A stretch of DNA of 7,777 nt from positions 1 through 7,777 of the forward strand of contig PMIV01000279.1 in NCBI GenBank assembly GCA_003158355.1. The letters run 5' to 3'. Source of the stretch: Anaerolineaceae bacterium. GTDB taxonomy: Bacteria; Chloroflexota; Anaerolineae; Anaerolineales; Anaerolineaceae. Both the position numbers and the translations under genes were made by a program. Below the pieces are notes generated by a model, which had not been told where the DNA came from, did not search any database, and saw only the letters and a program-made list of their open reading frames with translations. Positions 1-5,391 of this stretch are shown here, in pieces; positions within the stretch are counted from its first letter, which is position 1, and the number at the start of each line of letters is the position of its first letter.

Positions 1-50
1 GCGCGCAGCATAAAGGTATTTGAAAGAAAAGGTTGAATTAAAACGTCCAT
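1..50 (-). CDS. ABC-3 family metal transporter permease (ZnuB-like), N-terminal fragment
   Basis: Only the first 16 codons are inside the window; the gene continues past the left edge. The ATG is at 48-50, with AGGAG at 54-58 and a 3-nt spacer. The visible peptide is MDVLIQPFLSNTFMLR. It resembles the start of ZnuB/TroC-type ABC-3 permeases, which commonly begin with a short hydrophobic stretch and an F-M-x-R-A pattern before the first membrane helix. It lies 68 bp after the stop of a metal-binding lipoprotein gene on the same strand, the usual partner in these importers, so the two are probably one operon. The family call rests on a short peptide plus context. The ATPase subunit is not in the window and would have to lie further left. 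Confidence 0.6.
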   Translation of the reverse strand, partial: MDVLIQPFLSNTFMLR

Positions 51-65
51 AAACTCCTGACAAGA

Positions 66-95
66 ACACGCAGAGAGAGAGCTCTCCCTGCGTGT
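66..95 (-). terminator. Intercistronic hairpin between metal-binding protein and permease genes
   Basis: ACACGCAG (66-73) pairs with CTGCGTGT (88-95). After one A/C mismatch, four more pairs (75-78 with 83-86) follow, leaving a 4-nt loop. There is no strong T-run on the minus-strand side, and a permease gene with a good ribosome binding site starts only 16 bp beyond. A partial terminator or an mRNA-stabilising hairpin that raises binding protein over permease fits better than a full terminator. The stem is seen directly; its role is inferred. Confidence 0.5.
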
Positions 96-118
96 ATTGT
101 ATCAGTTTCTCCAGTTCT

Positions 119-1045
119 CTATTTTAAACCGTCGATAATGGTCTGGGCCAGATTGTGCATAAAATCAAAATAATCACCAGATTTGGGCAGAGCATGAGTG
201 GTTAATTCGATCACTTTCACGCCGGTTTCCTTGCCGATGCTTTCTGAAACATTGGCCGGGGTACCCAGTTCGGTGAAGATGGCTTTGACCTGGTTGTCTT
301 TGATCAATTTTGCCAGGGCGGCCATATCCGATGCAGAAGCCTGTGCCTGGGTATCCAGGCTGGGAATGATGGCGCCCACCAGCTTGAATTCGTAACGTTG
401 GGCGAAGTACCCCAGAGATTCATGCCCGGTGACCAGCTTGCGGCTGCTTGCCGGTAGGGCATTTACCTCAGTGGCAACTTCCTGGTTGAGGCTGTCAAGT
501 TTAGCATCCATTAGCTTTGCATTGGCAGATACATCTATTCCCAACTCGGTTTGCAGCGTTTGGGTAAGCGCGTCCACGATTTGCTTCATGGCCACGGGGT
601 CCGTCCAAAGGTGGGGGTCCTGGGCACCGACAGCCTGGTCGGGGTCGCCGCTGGGAATGCCTTCACCGGTACCTACGGTGCGGATGGTAATGTGCTCGGA
701 AGCAGTGAAAAACTTTACGCCGGCTTCTTTAGCCTGTGCCAGCGATTTTTCCATGCCGCCTTCCAGGCCGAGACCGTTCTGGACGATGAGATCAGCATGG
801 GTCAGCGTTTCAATGTCTTTGGCTGAGGGTTCCCATTCGTGCGGGTCCTGGCCATTGGGCATGGAGACGACCACATTGGCCTGGTCGCCGACTAATTCTT
901 TGACTACCGATCCAAGGATGGAATAAGTAACCACAATGGTTTTTTTACCGTTTTGTGGAGACGCAGCGGCAGGTTGGCAGGCTGAAAGCCCTAAAAGAAC
1001 CACGATCAATATTGGGGTGAGGAAAATACGAGTAAGGTGTTTCAT
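119..1045 (-). CDS. Zinc/manganese ABC transporter substrate-binding lipoprotein (TroA/ZnuA family)
   Basis: This is the extracytoplasmic metal-capture subunit of an ABC importer, 308 aa from the chosen start. The N-terminus MKHLTRIFL is followed by a hydrophobic stretch and the lipobox LSAC (Cys23), so the mature protein should be a membrane-anchored lipoprotein. Family motifs are in order: DPHEWEPSAKD (His69), DPHLWTDP (His145) and TGHESLGYFAQRYEF (His208). The position near the C-terminus where many relatives carry a liganding Asp reads LTTHALP, so His284 may be the fourth ligand. The His-rich loop typical of ZnuA between the first two ligands is absent; that stretch has Gly and Asp instead. 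An ATG 11 codons upstream (1076-1078) is in frame but has no Shine-Dalgarno and would precede the signal peptide with charged residues; the chosen ATG has GGAG 12 nt upstream. Metal specificity (Zn or Mn) cannot be decided from sequence alone. Confidence 0.93.
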   Translation of the reverse strand: MKHLTRIFLTPILIVVLLGLSACQPAAASPQNGKKTIVVTYSILGSVVKELVGDQANVVVSMPNGQDPHEWEPSAKDIETLTHADLIVQNGLGLEGGMEKSLAQAKEAGVKFFTASEHITIRTVGTGEGIPSGDPDQAVGAQDPHLWTDPVAMKQIVDALTQTLQTELGIDVSANAKLMDAKLDSLNQEVATEVNALPASSRKLVTGHESLGYFAQRYEFKLVGAIIPSLDTQAQASASDMAALAKLIKDNQVKAIFTELGTPANVSESIGKETGVKVIELTTHALPKSGDYFDFMHNLAQTIIDGLK

Positions 1046-1070
1046 TTGTTTATTTATCTCCTGTTCAAGT

Positions 1071-1106
1071 GAATGCATTGATCCCGAAATGATTCTGACT
1101 GCATTC
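1071..1106. repeat. Inverted repeat in the leader of the metal-uptake operon
   Basis: GAATGCA (1071-1077) and TGCATTC (1100-1106) are perfect 7-bp inverted arms with a 22-nt spacer. They sit just downstream of the proposed -10 box of the metal-uptake operon. In that place the repeat could be an operator for a metalloregulator or a leader hairpin. The spacer contains GAAATGATT, which is loosely like one half of a Zur box, but no second half is present. The repeat is seen; its function is a guess. Confidence 0.3.
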
Positions 1107-1116
1107 TCAGGATGAG

Positions 1117-1146
1117 ATCATATCTGGATTCATTTGTTCCTGTCGT
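1117..1146 (-). promoter_or_regulatory. Putative promoter of the metal-uptake operon
   Basis: On the minus strand, ACGACA (1141-1146, 4 of 6 to TTGACA) is separated by 18 nt from TATGAT (1117-1122, 5 of 6 to TATAAT). Transcription would start near 1110, giving a leader of about 65 nt before the lipoprotein ATG. It is the best sigma-70-type match seen in the gap between the regulator and the lipoprotein gene. Confidence 0.4.
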
Positions 1147-1220
1147 CTTTTCAGATACAGAGTAATGGAGGAAAATCGGACACGAAAAGGGTGCTTAAGG
1201 GCGCATGAGCGGCGCGAGAG

Positions 1221-1240
1221 ATTGTGCCAATCATTACAAT
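1221..1240. promoter_or_regulatory. NtcA-like palindromic site, copy 2 (downstream of the Crp-family gene)
   Basis: ATTGTGCCAATCATTACAAT has perfect 5-bp arms (ATTGT/ACAAT) and contains GTG-N8-TAC, one base from the NtcA consensus GTA-N8-TAC. It matches the element at 2228-2247 at 16 of 20 positions, with both arms conserved. It begins one base beyond the regulator stop codon, in the 196-bp gap leading to the metal-uptake operon. No TAN3T box lies 22-23 nt away on either strand, and its centre is about 120 bp upstream of the proposed operon start, so direct class II activation is not evident. Confidence 0.5.
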
Positions 1241-1241
1241 T

Positions 1242-2150
1242 TCAGCCGTGATGACCGGGTTCCCAGGCGGGCAGGCAGAAACGCTCGCCGTCTGCGGTCT
1301 GGAGCATGGCCAGGCGGCCCTGATTTTTGAGGTCACCCAAGGTACGCGTAATGGTGGTGCGGGTCGCGCCGACTGCAGAGGCTAACTGCATATGAGTGAT
1401 GCGCACGGTGATGATCTCACCGTCTGGGCCAGCTTCGCCAAATTGTTCGGCCAGCAAGGAAAGAATACCCAGCACACGCTGATCCAGGTGCGGGCGGGCC
1501 TGCATGGCGGCCCAGGCCTCCATTTGCTGCAGGCGGGAGCGTAATTGGTCGGCAAAACCCGGTTCCAGCACGGCGCTTGGCCACGGCTGGATCATGATCT
1601 TGGCGTTGGTGTGAGCGATGAGCTGGATGTAGCAGGTATCTTCGGGGTGAGGAACTACCAGATGGTGCGGTCCGAAAAGGCCCAATAATACTTCGGCGCC
1701 GTCTTGATGTACCATCGTTTGCGCAATGATGCCTTCCTGTACTTCAAGCACAGAATCTGCGCCTAAAAGAATGGTATCGCCTTTTTGATAATTGCGCTGG
1801 ATGGCTTTTTCGAGCGGTTCCGCAGTCTCTTCACGTTGTTTTTCGAGAAAACGCTGCATGAAACCAAAGATCACCGCTGCCGGGGTGGCACCCGGGAAGA
1901 CTGCCTGGGCACCGGCCTGGTAGCATTGGGTGGCCAGGTCATCTTCATTGGCACAGCTCCAGGCGATCCAGGGCAGCCCCCCCTGGCTTAATGTTGAGAT
2001 GTCGTCCGGTTCAGTCAGGCGCGCCACCAACAGGTCGGCGGCCGGGAAATTCGAGCGGGGGGCCAGGCTGACCAAGTCACCCGCCTGATGGATCAGGCCG
2101 ATCAGGTCCATGCAGAGCTGCCAATCACCGCTGATCAAGATGTGTTTCAT
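1242..2150 (-). CDS. Crp/Fnr-family transcription regulator with degenerate receiver domain, NtcA-like HTH
   Basis: This 302-aa cytoplasmic DNA-binding protein has three parts. Residues 1-100 look like a response-regulator receiver fold (MKHILISGD, then DLLVARLTEP, PWIAWSC and YQAGAQAVFPGAT), but Arg44 stands where the phosphorylated Asp is expected and Gly where the conserved Lys is. Residues about 115-200 form a cNMP-type beta-barrel (GLFGPHHLVV, then EDTCYIQLIAHT) without the usual cAMP-contacting Arg/Ser signature. Residues about 224-290 are a Crp-type winged helix with recognition segment GATRTTITRTLGDLKNQG, close to NtcA (R-x-T-x-T-R) and lacking the Glu that Crp uses. There is no Fnr-type cysteine cluster. 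The ATG at 2148-2150 has GGAG 3 nt upstream; an in-frame GTG nine codons earlier has no ribosome binding site. The protein is probably autoregulated through the NtcA-like site upstream. The effector is unknown; a nitrogen/carbon signal by analogy with NtcA is inference. Confidence 0.85.
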   Translation of the reverse strand: MKHILISGDWQLCMDLIGLIHQAGDLVSLAPRSNFPAADLLVARLTEPDDISTLSQGGLPWIAWSCANEDDLATQCYQAGAQAVFPGATPAAVIFGFMQRFLEKQREETAEPLEKAIQRNYQKGDTILLGADSVLEVQEGIIAQTMVHQDGAEVLLGLFGPHHLVVPHPEDTCYIQLIAHTNAKIMIQPWPSAVLEPGFADQLRSRLQQMEAWAAMQARPHLDQRVLGILSLLAEQFGEAGPDGEIITVRITHMQLASAVGATRTTITRTLGDLKNQGRLAMLQTADGERFCLPAWEPGHHG

Positions 2151-2202
2151 AAGCTCCAATTCTGTTTCGCCAGGCACAAAAAGTTGTGCGCTGTTGATTG
2201 CA

Positions 2203-2247
2203 ATATTATCATATTGGAGCGTTCATCATTGTGCGAATTGATACAAT
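2203..2247 (-). promoter_or_regulatory. NtcA-type class II promoter of the Crp-family gene (site copy 1)
   Basis: The plus-strand element ATTGTGCGAATTGATACAAT (2228-2247) has perfect 5-bp inverted arms. Read on the coding (minus) strand it is GTA-N8-CAC, followed by exactly 22 nt and then TAATAT (2203-2208), which satisfies TAN3T. If TAATAT is the -10 box, transcription starts near 2196 and the site is centred at -41.5, the classic position for an activator of the NtcA/Crp type. There is no good -35 hexamer, as expected of such promoters. An overlapping TATGAT (2208-2213) is an alternative -10 that would move the centre to -36.5. Leader length would be about 46 nt. Confidence 0.6.
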
Positions 2248-2277
2248 TTAATTTTCCTTTGCTGGGTGACTCCCTGT

Positions 2278-2766
2278 TTAAAAAGTAAATTTGGTTGGAT
2301 CATCGGTAAATTTCGTCCAGGATAAAACTGTTTGCGGGGTCACTTCAAACAGACCACCATTATCCCACTGATCGGGTAGAGGAGAATAGCCGAGCTCTGC
2401 GTATTTTCGGGTATACATTTCGGCTATCAGCTTGCCCAATTCTGACGCGGGGCGCTCCAGCGCCTGGCAGAATCCATTGAGGATCACGGGTTGTTCGCCG
2501 CTTTCAAGATGTACAGCCACAGCGCGATTCGATTTGAGATTGCGCGCATGCCGGGTTTGCGGACTGCCGTCAAAATAAAAATGGTCATTCACCCACACGC
2601 CCCATTTGGGGACGACATGTGGAAACTGGTCAGGGGTCACCGTACAAACCCAGTAATGCAGGGCGGCGCCGAACTGCTCCTGCACTTGCGGCCAGGCGAG
2701 ATAACTTTTGGGTGCTGCCAGATAGCCTTCAGGAAAATGGGGTCTGGAAATGGATGGGTTTTTCAT
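2278..2766 (-). CDS. Pyridoxamine 5'-phosphate oxidase-like flavin-binding split-barrel protein
   Basis: This 162-aa cytoplasmic protein is of the PPOX/FMN-binding split-barrel type. Typical features in order are the barrel strands HYWVCTVTPDQFPHVVPKWGVWVNDHFYFDGSP, the phosphate-contacting stretch TRHARNLKSNRAVAVHLESG, and the strand PVILNGFCQAL. A C-terminal YTRKYAELGY segment and a closing FEVTPQTVLSWTKF strand complete the fold. Members bind FMN, F420 or heme; the exact cofactor and substrate cannot be told here, and it should not be named PdxH. The start has AAGGA 8 nt upstream. It lies 79 bp after the YegP-like gene on the same strand and 127 bp before the Crp-family gene, which has its own promoter, so co-transcription with YegP is possible but not shown. 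Confidence 0.85.
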   Translation of the reverse strand: MKNPSISRPHFPEGYLAAPKSYLAWPQVQEQFGAALHYWVCTVTPDQFPHVVPKWGVWVNDHFYFDGSPQTRHARNLKSNRAVAVHLESGEQPVILNGFCQALERPASELGKLIAEMYTRKYAELGYSPLPDQWDNGGLFEVTPQTVLSWTKFTDDPTKFTF

Positions 2767-2782
2767 ATAAGCTATCCTTATT

Positions 2783-2821
2783 AAATCATCCCCGAAAGCT
2801 TAAGCTCATCAGAGATGATTT
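2783..2821. repeat. Hairpin in the spacer between the YegP-like and split-barrel genes
   Basis: AAATCATC (2783-2790) pairs with GATGATTT (2814-2821). The loop carries the 10-bp palindrome AGCTTAAGCT and a second small stem CATC/GATG. On the plus strand the stem runs into TTTTATTTTTG, a terminator-like tail, yet both flanking genes are on the minus strand, where there is no T-run. It may be a processing or stability element, or may stop antisense transcription. Function unknown. Confidence 0.35.
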
Positions 2822-2845
2822 TTATTTTTGTTGGATGAGGATTAT

Positions 2846-3184
2846 TTATTTAACGGTTAGATCTTCGACTTTGGCATCTGGTGCATTTTTCTTGACTGAG
2901 GCGATGCCGTTTTCCATAGCTGATTCGGAGGAATACGTTTCGCTGCGGCCAATTTCTTCACCGTTGCCGGCTTTGAGCACGAAGTAATGCTGGCCATTTT
3001 TGGCGACTTCGCGTTTAAAGGCCGAGTCGAGAGTTGAGTTCTTGCGTACAGATTCAATTCCGTTGGTAGCTCCGCTCTTAGTTTTATAAGTTTCGCTGGA
3101 TAAGATTATTTCGCCGTTGGCGGCTTTTAGATTGAAAATGAACTGTTCACCTTTGGCATTTTTTATTTCGAATTTTGCTGCTAT
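2846..3184 (-). CDS. YegP/DUF1508 family protein with apparent ATA start codon
   Basis: This 112-aa protein is built of two tandem DUF1508 repeats, about the length of E. coli YegP. Repeat 1 (residues about 11-49) reads KGEQFIFNLKAANGEIILSS and then ETYKTKSGATNGIESVRKN. Repeat 2 (63-100) reads NGQHYFVLKAGNGEEIGRSE and then TYSSESAMENGIASVKKN. The DUF's molecular role is poorly known. No ATG, GTG or TTG occurs in frame between the upstream stop and codon 69, but the conserved N-terminus (AAKFEIKNAKGEQF) is intact and is preceded by ATA at 3182-3184. GAGGAGG lies 5 nt before that ATA, the strongest Shine-Dalgarno in the window. So ATA (or a mutated ATG) is the likely start. The frame is open throughout and shows no other damage. 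A strong extended -10 promoter lies upstream. Confidence 0.85.
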   Translation of the reverse strand: MAAKFEIKNAKGEQFIFNLKAANGEIILSSETYKTKSGATNGIESVRKNSTLDSAFKREVAKNGQHYFVLKAGNGEEIGRSETYSSESAMENGIASVKKNAPDAKVEDLTVK

Positions 3185-3189
3185 TGTTT

Positions 3190-3196
3190 CCTCCTC
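3190..3196 (-). promoter_or_regulatory. Ribosome binding site fixing the ATA start of the YegP-like gene
   Basis: GAGGAGG on the minus strand is near-perfectly complementary to the 16S rRNA 3' end and lies 5 nt before ATA at 3184. No other start codon is at a usable distance, so this site decides the start. Confidence 0.7.
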
Positions 3197-3240
3197 AAGG
3201 TCAAAATAAGTGATAATGAATAGGAATATATTTTAAAATA

Positions 3241-3269
3241 ATTATAGCATTCAGAGGAAAATTATCCAA
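3241..3269 (-). promoter_or_regulatory. Promoter of the YegP-like gene
   Basis: On the minus strand there is a perfect TATAAT (3241-3246) preceded by TGC, which makes an extended -10. A 17-nt spacer and a weak -35, TTGGAT (3264-3269), lie upstream. Transcription should start near 3234, about 50 nt before the ATA start. Confidence 0.6.
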
Positions 3270-3356
3270 ATACTAATACATAATTCTTTACAACTGATTG
3301 GTTGGAGTATTGTTCTACGAGATTGATGAATTGAAGCCCCCAATATGTTTAACATT

Positions 3357-3373
3357 GAAAATTGCCAATTTTC
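3357..3373. repeat. 17-bp perfect palindrome upstream of the ABC exporter gene
   Basis: GAAAATTG, one central C, then CAATTTTC: 8-bp perfect arms. It lies in the 276-bp divergent gap between the YegP-like gene and the ABC exporter gene. Its centre is about 96 bp before the exporter ATG and about 71 bp before the proposed transcription start. The short 1-bp centre argues for a protein-binding operator rather than an RNA hairpin. The bound regulator is unknown; none is encoded next to the exporter. Confidence 0.4.
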
Positions 3374-3420
3374 CCCTCAAAGCTGTTACCATTACACTGA
3401 AAATAGTTGTTTTTAAATTG

Positions 3421-3429
3421 TGGTATTCT
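3421..3429 (+). promoter_or_regulatory. Possible extended -10 promoter of the ABC exporter gene
   Basis: TGG followed by TATTCT forms an extended -10 (TGnTATTCT). No convincing -35 lies 16-18 nt upstream. Transcription would start near 3436, giving a short leader of about 25 nt that includes AAAGGA. Confidence 0.3.
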
Positions 3430-3460
3430 TGGTTGAGAACATTTTATTAAAGGAAAAAGT

Positions 3461-5389
3461 ATGATTGGCCATTCAGGATTGCACCGCATGATGAACGCTA
3501 CCGAAGAAAAACCAAAGGTTACGCGTTCATTATTAAAACGCGTATTTACCTATGCCTGGCCGTACCGGTTTTCGCTGTTGGCGATGCTGCTTTTGATCTT
3601 GGCGACAACTGCACTATCATTGCTGAATCCCTTGATCATACGCAATCTCATTGACCAAACCATCCCCAATAAAGATTTCCACCGCTTGATCTGGCTGTCG
3701 TTGTCCTTATTGCTCATCCCTGTCTTTAACGGCGCCTTCAATGTACTGCAGCGGCGCATCAGTGCCAATGTGGGTGAAGGGGTGACCTACGATCTGCGTA
3801 TGGCCCTCTATTCCAATTTGCAGCGCATGTCGCTGCGCTTCTTCACAAATACGCGCATTGGCGAGTTGATGAGCCGCTTGAATAACGATGTGGTGGGAGC
3901 GCAAACGGCCATCAGTTCCACCATCGTCGGAATTGTCACTTCTCTCATCCAGGCTGCTGCGGTATTGGTGGTGATGTTTACCCTGGAATGGCGTTTGACC
4001 ATCATTTCCCTGATCATTATGCCCTTGTTTATCCTGACATCGCGGAGGCTGATGAATACCTTGCGCGATATTGCCCGTAAACAGATGGAAGCCAACGCCC
4101 AGATGAATGCCATGATGAATGAAACACTCAATATCGGTGGGGCACTGCTGGTGAAATTGTTTGGTCAGAGAGAAACAGAAATAAATCGTTTTGGTGAAAG
4201 GGCTACCGAAGTGCGCCACCAGGGAGTACAACGCGCCCTTACCGGCTCGGTCTTCTTTGCCATTGTTGGGCTGATTAGCGCGGTGGGGACTTCGTTGGTT
4301 TACGGATTGGGCGGTTATTTCGTGATCATTGGCACTTTTACGGTGGGAACCATTGTGGCTTTCGGTTCTTATTTGGGAAGTCTCTATGGGTCCATGCAGT
4401 CGTTGGCCAATGCTCCACTGGATTTTTCCACTTCGCTGGTCAGTTTTGAACGTGTATTTGAGGTGCTTGATCTACCGGTGGACATTGCCGAAAAGCCAGA
4501 TGCACTTGCGCTGCAAAATGTGCGCGGGGAGATCACCTTTGACCGGGTTTCATTCAAGTACGAAAAAGGGGATGAACATTTCTTAAGCGACGTGCACCGT
4601 TACGGCAGCATGGATAATGTAACCACTGTACTATCTGGAAAATCCGAAGAGACCCATGTTGATGAAGAAGCAGAAGTTCATACCCAGGCACGCAATTATG
4701 CACTGGAAGACATCAGTTTCACGGTGAAACCGGGCCAGTTGGCTGCTCTGGTCGGTCCGAGCGGGGCGGGCAAGACCACCCTCACTTACTTGATCCCGCG
4801 GTTGTACGATCCCACTTCCGGGCGAATTTCCATCGATGGGCACAATCTGCGTGACGTCACCCTGGATTCGATCTGCGGGCAAATTGGCATGGTCACCCAG
4901 GAAACAAATCTTTTTCACGATACCATCCGCACCAATCTGCTTTACGCCAAGCCCTCTGCCACTCAGGCTGAATTGGAGTCTGCCTGCCGGGCAGCCAATA
5001 TTCATGACTTCATCAGCGAGTTAAATGACGGCTATGATACGGTCGTGGGTGAACGCGGTTACCGCCTGAGCGGCGGCGAAAAGCAGCGCATCGCACTGGC
5101 CCGCGTCATCCTCAAAGATCCGCGTATTTTGGTTTTGGATGAAGCGACCAGTAGTCTGGACAGCGAATCAGAAGCGCTCATCCAGGAAGCGCTCAAACGG
5201 GTCATGGCCGGGCGCACCAGCATTGTCATTGCTCACCGGTTGAGCACGATTTTGGCAGCGGATATCATCCTGGTGGTCGACCGCGGTCAGATCGTCGAGC
5301 GCGGCACTCACCAGGAATTACTTACATTGAATGGGGTATACGCGCACCTTTACCGGACTCAGTACCGAAAGGGTGATGCCTCTGCCTGA
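3461..5389 (+). CDS. MsbA-like ABC exporter half-transporter (TMD-NBD fusion)
   Basis: This 642-aa inner-membrane, ATP-driven exporter is expected to work as a dimer. The transmembrane domain spans about residues 30-320, with hydrophobic helices at about 36-60, 76-95, 150-190 and 262-310. The nucleotide-binding domain has A-loop Tyr367, Walker A GPSGAGKTT (432-440), Q-loop Gln480, signature LSGGE (536-540), Walker B ILVLDE (556-561), D-loop SSLD (564-567) and switch His592. All catalytic residues are present. Unusual is a stretch of about 45 polar, acidic residues (368-412) between the first strand (FDRVSFKY) and the next (ALEDISFTVKPG), where relatives have about 5-10 residues. The start has AAAGGA 6 nt upstream. 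Substrate is unknown: lipid, drug or peptide are all possible. It appears monocistronic; the next gene converges on it with a 2-bp gap. The same architecture also serves as one half of heterodimeric exporters, but no partner is adjacent. Confidence 0.92.
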   Translation: MIGHSGLHRMMNATEEKPKVTRSLLKRVFTYAWPYRFSLLAMLLLILATTALSLLNPLIIRNLIDQTIPNKDFHRLIWLSLSLLLIPVFNGAFNVLQRRISANVGEGVTYDLRMALYSNLQRMSLRFFTNTRIGELMSRLNNDVVGAQTAISSTIVGIVTSLIQAAAVLVVMFTLEWRLTIISLIIMPLFILTSRRLMNTLRDIARKQMEANAQMNAMMNETLNIGGALLVKLFGQRETEINRFGERATEVRHQGVQRALTGSVFFAIVGLISAVGTSLVYGLGGYFVIIGTFTVGTIVAFGSYLGSLYGSMQSLANAPLDFSTSLVSFERVFEVLDLPVDIAEKPDALALQNVRGEITFDRVSFKYEKGDEHFLSDVHRYGSMDNVTTVLSGKSEETHVDEEAEVHTQARNYALEDISFTVKPGQLAALVGPSGAGKTTLTYLIPRLYDPTSGRISIDGHNLRDVTLDSICGQIGMVTQETNLFHDTIRTNLLYAKPSATQAELESACRAANIHDFISELNDGYDTVVGERGYRLSGGEKQRIALARVILKDPRILVLDEATSSLDSESEALIQEALKRVMAGRTSIVIAHRLSTILAADIILVVDRGQIVERGTHQELLTLNGVYAHLYRTQYRKGDASA

Positions 5390-5391
5390 TA

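Noticed and set aside
429..926. 165-aa plus-strand open frame over the metal-binding lipoprotein gene
   Set aside because: Antisense shadow; the opposite strand carries clear family motifs and a lipobox.
1242..2177. Longer regulator starting at the in-frame GTG (2175-2177)
   Set aside because: No Shine-Dalgarno precedes the GTG, whereas the ATG at 2148-2150 has GGAG 3 nt upstream and begins the first domain strand.
2857..3057. 66-aa minus-strand open frame starting MNLYARTQLSTR
   Set aside because: It is an out-of-frame shadow of the YegP/DUF1508 gene, whose true frame gives two recognisable repeats.
3308..3319. GTA-N6-TAC in the gap before the exporter gene
   Set aside because: The spacing is 6, not the 8 of the NtcA-like sites, and the flanking arms do not match.
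3707..4231. 174-aa minus-strand open frame inside the exporter gene
   Set aside because: The peptide is His/Gln-rich without any recognisable domain and lies antisense to a well-supported transmembrane domain.
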